A stretch of DNA of 64,000 bases, taken from positions 1,116,001 to 1,180,000 of the forward strand of contig CP080408.1 in assembly GCA_019448215.1 (NCBI GenBank), given 5' to 3'. The position numbers and the translations under genes were made by a program. How positions within the stretch are numbered: position 1 is the first letter of the stretch; every line of letters begins with the position of its first letter. This DNA comes from Thalassovita mediterranea (GTDB lineage: Bacteria; Pseudomonadota; Alphaproteobacteria; Caulobacterales; Hyphomonadaceae). The notes beneath the pieces are model-generated. The model searched no databases and was not told the DNA's origin. It saw only the letters and a program-made list of their open reading frames with translations. Shown piece by piece: positions 8,939-20,009 of this stretch.

Positions 8939-9502
8939 ATGCCTGAGGTCCTGACTAATCCGCCAAATGGGCGGCCCGCTCTCGTTTTGAACGCCGATTT
9001 CAGGCCCCTTTCCTACTATCCGCTCTCGCTGTGGCCCTGGCAGGACGTCGTAAAGGCCGTCTTCCTCGACCGCGTCGACATCATCGCCGAATACGACACC
9101 GTCGTGCGCAGCCCGAGCTTTGAGATGCGCCTGCCTTCCGTCATCGCGCTCCGCGAATTCGTGCGTCAGGACCGCTCGCCCGCCTTCACCCGCTTCAATG
9201 TCTTCCTGCGTGACGGCTTCCAGTGCGCTTATTGCGGCGCGCCCGATGAGCTCACCTTTGACCACGTCGTGCCGCGTTCGCGCGGTGGGCGCACCAGCTG
9301 GACAAACATCGTCGCGGCCTGCTCGCCCTGTAACCTCAAAAAGGGTGGCCGGATGCCCAATGACGCCGGCATGGTCCCGCACCGCAAACCCGTCCGCCCG
9401 ACCAATTACCAGCTGCAGGAAATCGGCCGGCGCTTCCCGCCCAACCATCTGCATGAGACCTGGATGGACTATCTCTACTGGGACGTCGAACTCGAGGCGT
9501 AG
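8939..9502 (+). CDS. HNH endonuclease
   Basis: A 187-residue HNH nuclease of a type common as a single chromosomal gene in Alphaproteobacteria. The N-terminus (LVLNADFRPLSYYPLSLWPWQDVVKAVFLDRV) is the conserved family signature. The HNH core has a zinc knuckle, CAYCGA ... CSPCN, around FDHVVPRSRGGRTSWTNIVAAC. A strong GGAAGGAGG site precedes the ATG. The role is unknown; nothing beside it indicates restriction or phage defence. Confidence 0.86.
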   Translation: MPEVLTNPPNGRPALVLNADFRPLSYYPLSLWPWQDVVKAVFLDRVDIIAEYDTVVRSPSFEMRLPSVIALREFVRQDRSPAFTRFNVFLRDGFQCAYCGAPDELTFDHVVPRSRGGRTSWTNIVAACSPCNLKKGGRMPNDAGMVPHRKPVRPTNYQLQEIGRRFPPNHLHETWMDYLYWDVELEA

Positions 9503-9528
9503 AAAGCCCACACGCCGTGCACAAAAAA

Positions 9529-9555
9529 GCCCCGCAGCTTTCACACTGCGGGGCT
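9529..9555. terminator. Bidirectional intrinsic terminator
   Basis: Stem AGCCCCGCAG / CTGCGGGGCT with a 7-base loop. An A-run stands on the left (AAAAAAGCC) and a T-run on the right (GATTT), so it can serve both the HNH gene and the convergent acidic-protein gene. Confidence 0.8.
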
Positions 9556-9578
9556 GATTTCATGTCGGGGTCAGCGTC

Positions 9579-10310
9579 CTAGTACTTGGTGCTGTCCTTC
9601 TCGAGCTTGTCGATATCTTGCGCGGCGTCTTCACCGGCTTTCTCGATCTGCTCTTCTTCATACTCGGTCAGGCCATCGACATCGACGTCCGGATTGGCAA
9701 CCTCGTTGATGTCGCCATAGCGGGCTGCGGCATCTGCCTCGTCGGTGGCTTCAGGACCACCGACACCCATCTCGGTATCGGTTGTCGCTGCCATCTGGGC
9801 AGACTTCTCGTCGTTCAGCGCTGCAAGCTCACCATCAGTTAAATCGGTCGATGCGTCTGCAGTCTTGGTCTCGTCATACGTCTCGACCGCGCCGTACTGA
9901 TCGTTCATCTGCAGCTTTGCTTCAGCCTCATCATTGTACTCAGTCTCGGTTTCGACATCGACGTCCACATCTGCGCCCGGTGTTTCCACCTCTACGTCAG
10001 CACCGGTTTCAAGGTCAGAGTCTGCAATCGCATCCTCTTCGCTCTCATAGTATTCGCCGCCCATTCCGTCATCGATATAGGTCTGCGTGTCGAGTTCTGC
10101 GTCACCATCCCAGCTTGGGGTCGTGTCGGTCGGCGTTTCCGCCTCCAGCGGCGCATCAGCGGTTACATCGCTCTCGATCTCGACATCAGGGATGTCCGTC
10201 GTGATCTCGGCTTCGGTCTGAGTTTCGATGTCCGCGTCGGCTGCTTGCGCGATGGCAGGCGCCGTCATAAGCGCGATAGCGGCGGTAGCAGTCAGAAATG
10301 TGCGTTTCAT
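9579..10310 (-). CDS. Acidic secreted or periplasmic protein, unknown function
   Basis: A 243-residue protein with a clear Sec signal (MKRTFLTATAAIALMTAPAIAQA, then AD). The mature part is extremely rich in Asp, Glu, Thr and Ala, with repeated short acidic phrases such as ETQTEAEITTDIPDVEIES and DVDVDVETETE, and almost no hydrophobic core. It is likely intrinsically disordered, possibly a metal or envelope buffer. The start at 10310 is chosen for the signal peptide and the AAAGGA site 8 bases upstream. No family is recognised. Confidence 0.72.
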   Translation of the reverse strand: MKRTFLTATAAIALMTAPAIAQAADADIETQTEAEITTDIPDVEIESDVTADAPLEAETPTDTTPSWDGDAELDTQTYIDDGMGGEYYESEEDAIADSDLETGADVEVETPGADVDVDVETETEYNDEAEAKLQMNDQYGAVETYDETKTADASTDLTDGELAALNDEKSAQMAATTDTEMGVGGPEATDEADAAARYGDINEVANPDVDVDGLTEYEEEQIEKAGEDAAQDIDKLEKDSTKY

Positions 10311-10383
10311 GGCAGGTCCTTTCAGCATTCTGCTTGTGACCCGGTAAAAACGGCTGCCCCGCAGACCTGTTCCGCGGCTTTCC

Positions 10384-10752
10384 TTAATTCGCGTTCAGGC
10401 TCTCCAGCCGCAACTCGATAATCTTCATTTCGCGCAGCAGCGTCAGATGGTTCATGCGCAGCCAGAACCAGATCTTCACAAACCCGGTCGCCATAAAGCC
10501 TGCCAGCCCCACCCCTGCCCAGCCAATCGCTTCGACAGGCGTTTCGCTGGCAAACACGGCAAAGGCTGACCAGATCGCCAATCCGAAAAAGACCAGCGAG
10601 AGCAGGAAAGCAAACACCGTCCACGCCTTCATCGTCCCTGCAAAGGCGGCTCCCATCTGCTGGAACAGGCCCGGCTCTGCATCGAGCGTTGCCAGGAAGG
10701 CCCGGTCATCCTCGCTCATGCCTCGGCGGATCTTCTCATCAATACCGGTCAT
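10384..10752 (-). CDS. Small membrane protein paired with ECF sigma factor (DUF6768-like)
   Basis: A 122-residue protein with a charged N-terminus (MTGIDEKIRRGMSEDDRAFLATLDAEPGLFQQ), two membrane segments (about residues 43-65 and 76-97), and a C-terminal helix with heptads. The layout resembles the family I recall as DUF6768, usually encoded directly behind an ECF sigma gene. Its start overlaps the sigma stop by 4 bases. An anti-sigma-like role is an inference from position only; no zinc-binding anti-sigma motif is present. Confidence 0.7.
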   Translation of the reverse strand: MTGIDEKIRRGMSEDDRAFLATLDAEPGLFQQMGAAFAGTMKAWTVFAFLLSLVFFGLAIWSAFAVFASETPVEAIGWAGVGLAGFMATGFVKIWFWLRMNHLTLLREMKIIELRLESLNAN

Positions 10753-11291
10753 TCTTCATCTCCTTCCAAAGCCGCCTTCATCTGGCGGCGTGCGTGAAAA
10801 ATCCTCGATTTGGCCGTGCCCACCGGCACGCCCGTAATCTCTGCGACCTCGATGAGGGTCATCCCCTCGCCAAAGAACAGGACAGCAGCGGCGCGGTGGT
10901 CGTCGCTGAGGCCGTCCATCGCCTGCCGAATGGCGAGCCCATCTTCCGAGGCGCCCCTTGCTACGGCGCCAGCATCAGGCGTCAGCTCTGCATGGCGCGC
11001 CCGGTCGGTCTGGTTGCCCCTGATGCGGTCTGCGCATTTGCGGTGCAGGATGGTGAAGGCCCATGCCGGAAACCGCGCCGGGTCTTGCAGCGTGAACCAG
11101 CCCCGGCAGATCGCCGCCCAGGCATTCTGGACTGCCTCAACCGCCTCATCCTCATCGCGCAGCAAGCGTCTTGCGGTACGCAGAAGCCGCGGCTGCCAAC
11201 GCGCGGCCAAACGCTCTCCAGCCCTTCGGTCGCCAGCACGTGCCGAGATGAGCAGAAGCTCATCGAATATGCGTCCTGTGTCCCGGGTCAT
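10749..11291 (-). CDS. ECF-family RNA polymerase sigma factor
   Basis: A 180-residue extracytoplasmic-function sigma factor. Region 2 covers RLAARWQPRLLRTARRLLRDEDEAVEAVQNAWAAI, with the DEDEAVEAVQ core. Region 4 covers LSDDHRAAAVLFFGEGMTLIEVAEITGVPVGTAKSRIFHARRQMK, with its helix-turn-helix. ATG 11291 is preferred because the longer reading frame would run far upstream toward pyk. It probably controls its own operon with the downstream membrane protein. The divergent pyk start lies 92 bases away. Confidence 0.86.
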   Translation of the reverse strand: MTRDTGRIFDELLLISARAGDRRAGERLAARWQPRLLRTARRLLRDEDEAVEAVQNAWAAICRGWFTLQDPARFPAWAFTILHRKCADRIRGNQTDRARHAELTPDAGAVARGASEDGLAIRQAMDGLSDDHRAAAVLFFGEGMTLIEVAEITGVPVGTAKSRIFHARRQMKAALEGDEE

Positions 11292-11383
11292 GCCTGCGTC
11301 TGTCTGCCTTGTTCTGAATGGATAGTCGCGCCAGATTGGCAAAAGGTTCAATTGCGGCCCCGCCGCGCCAGCAGGAAGCCCCA

Positions 11384-12781
11384 ATGACCTCACCTCGCCT
11401 GCGTGGCCGCAACGCCAAGATCCTCGCCACGATTGGCCCGAAAAGCGCGAGCCCCGACGCCATACGCCTCCTCGCCGAAGCGGGCGCAGACATCTTCCGC
11501 CTGAATTTCAGCCATGGCGCACATGAAACCCATGCTGCCGTCTTCAATGCCGTCCGCTCTGCTGAAAAGGCTATGGGCCGCCCGCTCGCCATCCTCGCAG
11601 ACCTGCAGGGCCCCAAGATACGCGTCGGCACTTTTGAGGGCGGCGAAATCAAGCTCGCCTATGGCAAGACCTACACGCTGACCGCCGATGAGAGCACCAG
11701 CGCGCCGGACACGATCCCCGTGCCGCATCCCGAAATCCTGTCGTCGCTTGAAGAAGGCGACGAAATCCTCTGCGATGACGGCAAGGTCCGCCTCACCGTC
11801 AGCGAGGCTGGCGACACAATGCGCGTTACGCCGGCCTTTCATGCCACCCTGTCGGACCGAAAAGGCTTCACCGTGCGGGGCAAGACGCTGCCGCTCAAAT
11901 CCATGACCGGCAAGGACCGCGCAGACCTCGCCTTTGCGCTCGACCTTGGCGTCGATCTCGTTGCGCTCAGCTTCGTGCAGTCCGTGGAGGACGTGAAAGA
12001 CGCCAAAGCCGCGATCGGCGCGCGCGCCCCGCTCATCGCCAAGATCGAAAAGCCCGGTGCCGTGTCAGACCTCGATGCGATCATCCGCGCGTCTGACGGG
12101 GTGATGATCGCGCGCGGCGACCTCGGCGTCGAATTCCCGCTCGAACAGGTCCCCATCATCCAGCGGCGCATCGTGCGCGAAGCACGTGAGGTGGGCCGCC
12201 CCGTCATCGTCGCAACGCAGATGCTGGAATCGATGATCGAGAATGCTGCCCCCACGCGCGCTGAGACAGGCGATGTCGCCACGGCCATCTATCAGGGCGT
12301 CGACGCGGTCATGCTGTCTGCCGAGACCGCAATCGGCCGCCATCCGCCCACCGCCGTCGCCATCATGGACCGGATCATCAGGGCGACGGAAGCTGCCCCC
12401 GACTATCGCGACTCCCTCAAACAGTTCATGGGCGACCGCGATGATGAGCGCGTCATCGACATCGTCGCGCGCGCTGCCCAGTCGCTGGCCTTTGCGGTGA
12501 AGGCCAAGGCGCTCGCGCTTCGTACCGGGTCGGCCCGACGCCTCGCCCAGTTCGCCAAGCATCGCGGGCGCTATTTCATTCTCTACGGCTCGTCAGACGA
12601 TGCACGCCTGCGCCGCGCCCAACTCCTTTGGGGCGTGCACCCCATCCATGTCGACATGATCGAGGAAAGCGACTGGCCCCGCACCCTGATGGACGCCGCA
12701 GACCTCGAAGGCGCCGTCGCCTACGCCGCCTGGAAAGGCGGCGGCGACGACACCGCCTGGGAAATGGGAATTCGGCGTTAG
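11384..12781 (+). CDS. pyk: Pyruvate kinase
   Basis: Glycolytic enzyme converting phosphoenolpyruvate and ADP to pyruvate and ATP, 465 residues. It shows KILATIGPKSASP at the N-terminus, the FRLNFSHG motif, the catalytic lysine strand PLIAKIEKPGA, and the metal-binding MIARGDLGVEFPLE. The C-terminal domain is slightly short and its nucleotide/allosteric region is divergent. ATG 11384 follows an AGGAAG site about 6 bases upstream. A longer in-frame reading from 11318 lacks family similarity. Confidence 0.93.
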   Translation: MTSPRLRGRNAKILATIGPKSASPDAIRLLAEAGADIFRLNFSHGAHETHAAVFNAVRSAEKAMGRPLAILADLQGPKIRVGTFEGGEIKLAYGKTYTLTADESTSAPDTIPVPHPEILSSLEEGDEILCDDGKVRLTVSEAGDTMRVTPAFHATLSDRKGFTVRGKTLPLKSMTGKDRADLAFALDLGVDLVALSFVQSVEDVKDAKAAIGARAPLIAKIEKPGAVSDLDAIIRASDGVMIARGDLGVEFPLEQVPIIQRRIVREAREVGRPVIVATQMLESMIENAAPTRAETGDVATAIYQGVDAVMLSAETAIGRHPPTAVAIMDRIIRATEAAPDYRDSLKQFMGDRDDERVIDIVARAAQSLAFAVKAKALALRTGSARRLAQFAKHRGRYFILYGSSDDARLRRAQLLWGVHPIHVDMIEESDWPRTLMDAADLEGAVAYAAWKGGGDDTAWEMGIRR

Positions 12782-12854
12782 GTCGCCCCCTCCGCCCTGC
12801 CGGGCACCTCCCCCGTGAACGGGGGAAGATGGCGGTACACTAGCGTTGGTTCTT

Positions 12855-12895
12855 CTTCCCCCGCGTGCGGGGGAAGTGGCCCGCGCATGCGGGCC
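12855..12895. repeat. Paired palindromes of an intergenic repeat family
   Basis: Two adjacent palindromes: CTTCCCCCGC/GCGGGGGAAG with a 2-base loop (12855-12876) and GGCCCGC/GCGGGCC (12878-12895). A third, shorter GC hairpin lies at about 12810-12826. They fill the gap between the convergent pyk and odhB genes. Such compound palindromes are typical of dispersed alphaproteobacterial intergenic repeats. Confidence 0.6.
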
Positions 12896-12923
12896 AAAGG
12901 GGGCCTCCCATACCCAACAAAAA

Positions 12924-12947
12924 CGCCCGGCCATTCCTGACCGGGCG
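12924..12947. terminator. Hairpin terminator after the suc operon
   Basis: Stem CGCCCGG / CCGGGCG with a 10-base loop. For leftward transcripts from odhB it is followed by a T-rich tract (TTTTTGTTGGG on the minus strand), fitting an intrinsic terminator. Confidence 0.65.
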
Positions 12948-12976
12948 CTCTTCAAAGTCTTCCTGCAATCGGACGC

Positions 12977-14584
<1,608 letters not shown>

Positions 14585-14614
14585 ATGCTTCCGTTTCCGT
14601 TAGATTCGTTCAGG

Positions 14615-17600
14615 TCAGGCGGAAACGATGCTGTCTTCGACCGGCTGGTCACCCAGCGCGGCTGCGATGAGAGCATCCTTTTCCTTGTTATGTTGTGAAA
14701 GTAGGCCGGTTGCCGTGGCTGCCGATGGCGGGCGGCCCGCATATTTCGGGCGGGCATTTTTCACGCCGGCCTGGTTGGCGGTCCACTCGATCTCGTCGCG
14801 CATGAAGGTCCAGCCGCCCATATTGCGCGGCTCTTCCTGGCACCACACCATTTCGGCGCCCGGGAAGCGCTTCAGCTCGGCGATCAGCGACTTGCGCGGC
14901 ACCGGGTAGAATTGTTCGACGCGCAGCAGGTAGATGTCATCGACACCCTTCTCTTCACGTGCTTCGAACAGGTCGTAATAGACCTTGCCCGAACACATGA
15001 CGACGCGGCGGATCTTGCTGTCCTCAGCCAGTTTCACCTTGCCTTCACGGCCCGGCGTTTCCGCGTCATCCCAGAGGATACGGTGGAAGGACGACTTGGT
15101 ATTGAGGTCATCCAGCGTCGAGGTCGCTAGCTTGTGACGCAGAAGCGATTTCGGCGTCATGATGATCAGCGGCTTGCGGAAGTCGCGGTGGATCTGGCGG
15201 CGCAGCGCGTGGAAATAGTTGGCTGGCGTCGTCAGGTTCACGACCTGCATATTGTCTTCGGCGCACATCTGCAGGAAGCGCTCAAGGCGTGCAGAGCTGT
15301 GCTCCGGGCCCTGGCCTTCATAGCCATGCGGCAGAAGGCAGACGAGACCGCTCATCCGCAGCCATTTACGCTCTGCAGAGGAAATGAACTGGTCGAAGAA
15401 GACCTGCGCGCCGTTCGAGAAGTCGCCAAACTGCGCTTCCCAGAGGGTCAGGCAGTTCGGGTCGGCCAGCGAATAGCCATACTCATAGCCAAGCACCGCC
15501 TCTTCAGAGAGAAGCGAGTCGATGACTTCGTAATTGGCCTGGCCTTCGCTCAGATTGTTGAGCGGCGTGTAGCGCGCGCCCGTTTCCTGATCGACGAAGT
15601 GGCTGTGGCGTTGCGAGAAAGTACCGCGGCCCGAGTCCTGACCGGACAGGCGAACCGGGAAACCCTCATCGAGCAGGGTCGCAAAGGCGAGATGTTCCGC
15701 CGTCGCCCAGTCGAGGCCCTGGCCGGTCTCGATCGCTTCGCGGCGGCCATCGATGACCCGGCGCAGCGTCTTGTGGATGTCGACATTCTCCGGGACGGTC
15801 GTGATCGTCTCGCCGAGCTCTTTCAGCTTCTTGACCGCAACGCCGGTCTTGCCGCGGCGCTCATCATCCTCAGGAAGGCCGAGGCCTTTCCATTCGCCAT
15901 CCAGCCAGTCAGCCTTGGTGGCTTCGAATGTCTTGCCGTCATCAAAGGCCTTGTCGAGGAAGTCCTCGAAATCCTTGATCTGCGAGGCAACTTCCTCCTC
16001 GGACACCAGGCCCTCCTCGACGAGGCGGGCGGCATAGATCTCACGGGTCGACTGGTGGCCCTTGATCTTGGTGTACATGACCGGCTGGGTGAACATCGGT
16101 TCGTCACCCTCATTGTGGCCAAACCGGCGATAGCAGAACATGTCGATGACGACGTCCTTACCGAATTTCTGCCGGTACTCGGTCGCGACCTTCGCGCAAT
16201 AGGTGACCGCTTCAGGGTCATCGCCATTCACGTGGAAGATCGGTGCTTGTACCATCAGCGCAACGTCTGACGGGTATGGCGAGGAGCGCGAATACATCGG
16301 GCTGGTCGTAAAGCCGATCTGGTTGTTTACGATGAAGTGGATCGTGCCGCCCGTGCGATAGCCAGCAAGGCCCGACAGCGCGAAACACTCAGACACAACG
16401 CCCTGGCCCGCAAAGGCCGCATCGCCGTGCAGTAGAAGCGGCAGCTTGTGCGAACGGTCCAGCGTGCCGGTCTCTTCGGCTTCCATCGCCTGCTTGGCGC
16501 GGGTCCGGCCAAGAACGACAGGGTTCACCGCCTCAAGGTGAGACGGGTTGGCGTTCATGGTCAGGTGCACTTCATTGCCATCAAAGGCGCGGTCCGAAGA
16601 CGCGCCGAGGTGATATTTCACGTCGCCAGACCCGAAGCCTTCTGCGCCCTGGGTAGAACCGCCCTGGAATTCGTGGAAGATCTTCTCGTACGGCTTGCCC
16701 ATGACGGCAGCCAGCATGTTGAGGCGGCCGCGGTGCGGCATGCCGACAACGATCTCGTTCACACCGAGGGCGCCGCCGCGCTTGATGATCTGCTCCAGCG
16801 CCGGAACGGCCGCTTCGCCGCCATCAAGGCCGAAGCGCTTGGTGCCGGGATAACGACGGTGAAGGAAGCGCTCAAAGGTTTCCGCTTCGATCAGCTTGGT
16901 CAGGATCGCCTTCTTGCCCTCAGGGGTGAAGGCAACGCCCTTGTCCGGGCCTTCGATACGTTCCTGCAGCCACGACTTCTCCTCAGGATTGGAGATGTGC
17001 TGGAACTCGATGCCGATGGTCGAACAATAGGTCCGCTTCAGGATGTCGACCATTTCAGGAATGGTCGCATAATCGAGGCCGAGATAGCCGTCGATGTAGA
17101 TGCGGCGGTCCATGTCCGCATCCGTGAAGCCGTAATTGGCCGGCTCGAGCTCTGGATGATCGACGTCGTTCTCGATCGCCAGCGGGTCGAGGTTCGCCGC
17201 CAGGTGACCGCGTACCCGGTAGGCACGGATCATCATCAGCGCCCGGATCGAATCCTTCACCGCATCGGCGACATCCTCAGCCGTCGCGGCCGGCTTGTCG
17301 GACTTGATCTTCTCCTTGAGCTTGGGCTCAAGCAGCGTCCAGTTGCCGTCAAAGGCTGCGACCTGTTCGGCGTCCGCCGGTTTGGGCCAGCGATCGCGCT
17401 TCCAGCTCGCCCCGTCCGCATTGCGCGTAGACGCTTCTTCTTCGTCGCCGAGCGCGGCGAAGAAGTCGCGCCAGCTTTCGGGCACGGAGTTAGGGTTGCG
17501 CGCATACGCAGCCTGCATCTTTTCGATCCAGACTGCGCTGCCGCCATACAAGAACGCGGTTTCCAGCATCGCGCTGTTCTGTGCGCTCCGCTTGCCCGAA

Positions 17601-17623
17601 ATCGGGGAACCGTCATCAGCCAT
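14615..17623 (-). CDS. sucA: 2-oxoglutarate dehydrogenase E1 component
   Basis: Thiamine-diphosphate enzyme of 1002 residues that decarboxylates 2-oxoglutarate and passes succinyl to the OdhB lipoyl groups. Recognisable parts are the N-terminal FLYGGSAVWIEKMQAAYARNP segment, the GMPHRGRLNMLA motif, the TPP fold with HGDAAFAGQGVVSE, and the C-terminal LCLLPHGYEGQGPEHSSARLERFLQ region. Length and domain order are normal. It sits 30 bases upstream of odhB and 92 bases after sucD. Confidence 0.96.
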   Translation of the reverse strand: MADDGSPISGKRSAQNSAMLETAFLYGGSAVWIEKMQAAYARNPNSVPESWRDFFAALGDEEEASTRNADGASWKRDRWPKPADAEQVAAFDGNWTLLEPKLKEKIKSDKPAATAEDVADAVKDSIRALMMIRAYRVRGHLAANLDPLAIENDVDHPELEPANYGFTDADMDRRIYIDGYLGLDYATIPEMVDILKRTYCSTIGIEFQHISNPEEKSWLQERIEGPDKGVAFTPEGKKAILTKLIEAETFERFLHRRYPGTKRFGLDGGEAAVPALEQIIKRGGALGVNEIVVGMPHRGRLNMLAAVMGKPYEKIFHEFQGGSTQGAEGFGSGDVKYHLGASSDRAFDGNEVHLTMNANPSHLEAVNPVVLGRTRAKQAMEAEETGTLDRSHKLPLLLHGDAAFAGQGVVSECFALSGLAGYRTGGTIHFIVNNQIGFTTSPMYSRSSPYPSDVALMVQAPIFHVNGDDPEAVTYCAKVATEYRQKFGKDVVIDMFCYRRFGHNEGDEPMFTQPVMYTKIKGHQSTREIYAARLVEEGLVSEEEVASQIKDFEDFLDKAFDDGKTFEATKADWLDGEWKGLGLPEDDERRGKTGVAVKKLKELGETITTVPENVDIHKTLRRVIDGRREAIETGQGLDWATAEHLAFATLLDEGFPVRLSGQDSGRGTFSQRHSHFVDQETGARYTPLNNLSEGQANYEVIDSLLSEEAVLGYEYGYSLADPNCLTLWEAQFGDFSNGAQVFFDQFISSAERKWLRMSGLVCLLPHGYEGQGPEHSSARLERFLQMCAEDNMQVVNLTTPANYFHALRRQIHRDFRKPLIIMTPKSLLRHKLATSTLDDLNTKSSFHRILWDDAETPGREGKVKLAEDSKIRRVVMCSGKVYYDLFEAREEKGVDDIYLLRVEQFYPVPRKSLIAELKRFPGAEMVWCQEEPRNMGGWTFMRDEIEWTANQAGVKNARPKYAGRPPSAATATGLLSQHNKEKDALIAAALGDQPVEDSIVSA

Positions 17624-17715
17624 GGTGTGTACCGTCCTGTTGCTTCACTGGACGGCCCGGCGGGGTCGTTTTATTGGCCTCGTCTGGCCGCCATTCGGAC
17701 ACTTAGTATCCGGGG

Positions 17716-18618
17716 CTATCCTTTCAAAACCTCTACCATGGTATCGCCGAGACGCGCAGGGCTCGGAGACACCTTGATGCCAGCCGATTCCATGGCTTCG
17801 ATCTTGGAAGGGGCATCGCCCTTGCCGCCCGAAACGATAGCGCCAGCATGGCCCATCGTGCGGCCCGGAGGCGCCGTGCGGCCAGCGATAAAGCCAACCA
17901 TTGGCTTCTTGCGGCCCTTCTTGGCTTCGTCCTTGAGGAATTGTGCAGCTTCTTCTTCAGCAGAGCCGCCGATTTCGCCGATCATGATGATCTGCTTGGT
18001 TTCGTCGTCGGCGAGGAAAAGCTCCAGCACGTCGATGAAGTTGGTGCCGTTGACCGGGTCGCCGCCGATGCCGACAGCCGTCGTCTGGCCAAGGCCAGCA
18101 TTCGAGGTCTGGAAAACGGCTTCATAGGTCAGCGTGCCCGAACGGGAAACGACGCCGACAGAGCCCTTCTTGAAGATCTTGCCTGGCATGATGCCAATCT
18201 TGCACTGCTCAGGGGTCAGGACGCCTGGGCAGTTCGGGCCGATGAGGCGCGACTTGGAATTGGCGAGCTTCGCCTTCACGCGCACCATGTCCATGACCGG
18301 CACACCTTCGGTGATACAGGTGATGAGTTCGATGCCTGCGTCGATGGCTTCTTCAATCGCAGCAGCTGCGCCGGCTGGCGGCACATAGATCACGGATGCG
18401 TTGGCGCCGGTGGCCTCCTTGGCTTCGCCTGCGGTCGCGTAGATCGGCAGCTCGGTGCCATTGTCGGCGGTCCATTTCTGGCCAGCCTTCTTCGGGTGCG
18501 TGCCGGCAACCATCTTGGTGCCGTAATATTCGAGCGCCTGGTTGGTGTGGAACGAACCGGTATTGCCGGTCAGGCCCTGCACGATGACTTTGGTATTTGA
18601 GTCGATGAGAATGGACAT
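17716..18618 (-). CDS. sucD: Succinyl-CoA synthetase alpha subunit
   Basis: Alpha subunit (300 residues) of the ADP/GDP-forming ligase that converts succinyl-CoA to succinate with substrate-level phosphorylation. The CoA-binding Rossmann part opens with [15 protein letters not shown]. The phosphorylated histidine lies in the C-terminal [17 protein letters not shown] segment. [20 protein letters not shown] is the usual family block. It follows sucC by 60 bases. Confidence 0.96.
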   Translation of the reverse strand: MSILIDSNTKVIVQGLTGNTGSFHTNQALEYYGTKMVAGTHPKKAGQKWTADNGTELPIYATAGEAKEATGANASVIYVPPAGAAAAIEEAIDAGIELITCITEGVPVMDMVRVKAKLANSKSRLIGPNCPGVLTPEQCKIGIMPGKIFKKGSVGVVSRSGTLTYEAVFQTSNAGLGQTTAVGIGGDPVNGTNFIDVLELFLADDETKQIIMIGEIGGSAEEEAAQFLKDEAKKGRKKPMVGFIAGRTAPPGRTMGHAGAIVSGGKGDAPSKIEAMESAGIKVSPSPARLGDTMVEVLKG

Positions 18619-18678
18619 GGATAAGGTCCCTGAAATCTTTGGGTCGCGCCCTCAGGCGCGCGAAAAAACGTTTAAGCT

Positions 18679-19872
18679 CTAGCCTTTGATCGCTTCGGTG
18701 ATCTTCTTGGCCGCGTCGTCGAGATCGTCGGCAGGGATCACGTTGAGACCCGAATTCTTGATGATGGACTTGCCCTCATCGACATTCGTGCCTTCGAGGC
18801 GAACGACCAGCGGCACACCAAGGTTGGTTTCCTTGACCGCAGCGATCACGCCTTCAGCGATGACGTCACACTTCATGATGCCGCCAAAGATGTTCACGAG
18901 GATGCCCTTCACGTTCGGGTCCTTCATGATGATCTTGAATGCAGCTGCGACCTTCTCCTTATTGGCGCCGCCGCCAACGTCACAGAAGTTCGCTGGCTCT
19001 TCACCGTAGAGCTTGATGATGTCCATCGTCGCCATGGCAAGGCCTGCGCCGTTCACCATGCAGCCAATCGTGCCGTCGAGCGCGATATAGGCGAGGTCCC
19101 ATTCGGACGCCTCGATTTCCTTCTCGTCTTCCTCGGTCTTGTCGCGGAGTTCCACGATGTCCGGATGACGGAAAAGCGCGTTGCCGTCGAACGATACCTT
19201 GGCATCGAGAACGCGCAGGTGGCCGTCTTCCATGACGATCAGCGGGTTGATCTCGAGCATGGACATGTCCTTCTCCGTGAACGCTTTGTAGAGCGTCGGG
19301 AAGAGTTTCATGCCGTCTGCGCGTGCGTCGCCTTCAAGCTTCAGCGCGTCGCAGAGCTGCTCGCTGTCCTTGTCGGTGACACCGGCGATCGGATCGATCG
19401 GAAGGGTCAGGATCTTTTCTGGCGTGGAGTGCGCGACTTCCTCGATGTCCATGCCGCCTTCGGTCGATGCGACAAAAGCCGGCTTGCCGGTTGCGCGGTC
19501 GATCAGGACAGAGAGGTAAAGCTCACGCGAGATGTCAGCGCCGTCTTCGATGTAGAGGCGGTTGACCTGCTTGCCGTCCTTGTTGGTCTGCGCCGTAACA
19601 AGGTGGTTGCCGAACATTGCCTTGGCGTGGCTGATCGCTTCTTCCTTGGAGAAAGCAAGACGAACGCCGCCTTTTTCACCCGCAGCTGATTCCACGAATT
19701 TGCCTTTGCCGCGTCCACCTGCGTGGATCTGGCTTTTGACGACCCAGAGCGGTCCAGGCAGCTGGTCGACAGCCTTCTCCACTTCGTCGATCGAAAGCAC
19801 GGGCGCACCGTTCGCAACGGGCGCACCATAGGACTTCAGCACGGCCTTGGCCTGATATTCGTGAATGTTCAT
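18679..19872 (-). CDS. sucC: Succinyl-CoA synthetase beta subunit
   Basis: Beta subunit (397 residues) with an ATP-grasp fold that holds the nucleotide and pairs with SucD. It begins [16 protein letters not shown] as almost all SucC do. It carries the [14 protein letters not shown] nucleotide loop, the LEINPL motif, the [19 protein letters not shown] segment and the [13 protein letters not shown] block. It is the first gene of the suc operon; a promoter candidate lies about 80 bases upstream. Confidence 0.96.
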   Translation of the reverse strand: MNIHEYQAKAVLKSYGAPVANGAPVLSIDEVEKAVDQLPGPLWVVKSQIHAGGRGKGKFVESAAGEKGGVRLAFSKEEAISHAKAMFGNHLVTAQTNKDGKQVNRLYIEDGADISRELYLSVLIDRATGKPAFVASTEGGMDIEEVAHSTPEKILTLPIDPIAGVTDKDSEQLCDALKLEGDARADGMKLFPTLYKAFTEKDMSMLEINPLIVMEDGHLRVLDAKVSFDGNALFRHPDIVELRDKTEEDEKEIEASEWDLAYIALDGTIGCMVNGAGLAMATMDIIKLYGEEPANFCDVGGGANKEKVAAAFKIIMKDPNVKGILVNIFGGIMKCDVIAEGVIAAVKETNLGVPLVVRLEGTNVDEGKSIIKNSGLNVIPADDLDDAAKKITEAIKG

Positions 19873-19948
19873 GGGGGAAATAAGCCTCTTTGATATCGTC
19901 GGCGGGAGTGGGACGCGAAGCGCGCACCACCGCTCAGAAACTCGTGGC

Positions 19949-19976
19949 CTTATAACACTGAGAATTTACGGCGCAA
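19949..19976 (-). promoter_or_regulatory. Candidate sigma-70 type promoter for sucCDA-odhB
   Basis: Read leftward: TTGCGC (19976-19971), a 16-base spacer, TATAAG (19954-19949). It lies 77 bases before the sucC start in the AT-richest part of the gap. Pattern only; the -35 box is weak. Confidence 0.4.
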
Positions 19977-20009
19977 CCGGATGGGTCCAGAACCCGGACC
20001 AAGCTATTC

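Noticed and set aside
8939-9502. HNH gene as part of a mobile intron or restriction system
   Set aside because: It is a full-length member of a common chromosomal family with its own terminator and no methylase or intron structure beside it.
16448-18127. 559-codon open frame on the plus strand
   Set aside because: Antisense to sucA and sucD, which are certain genes.
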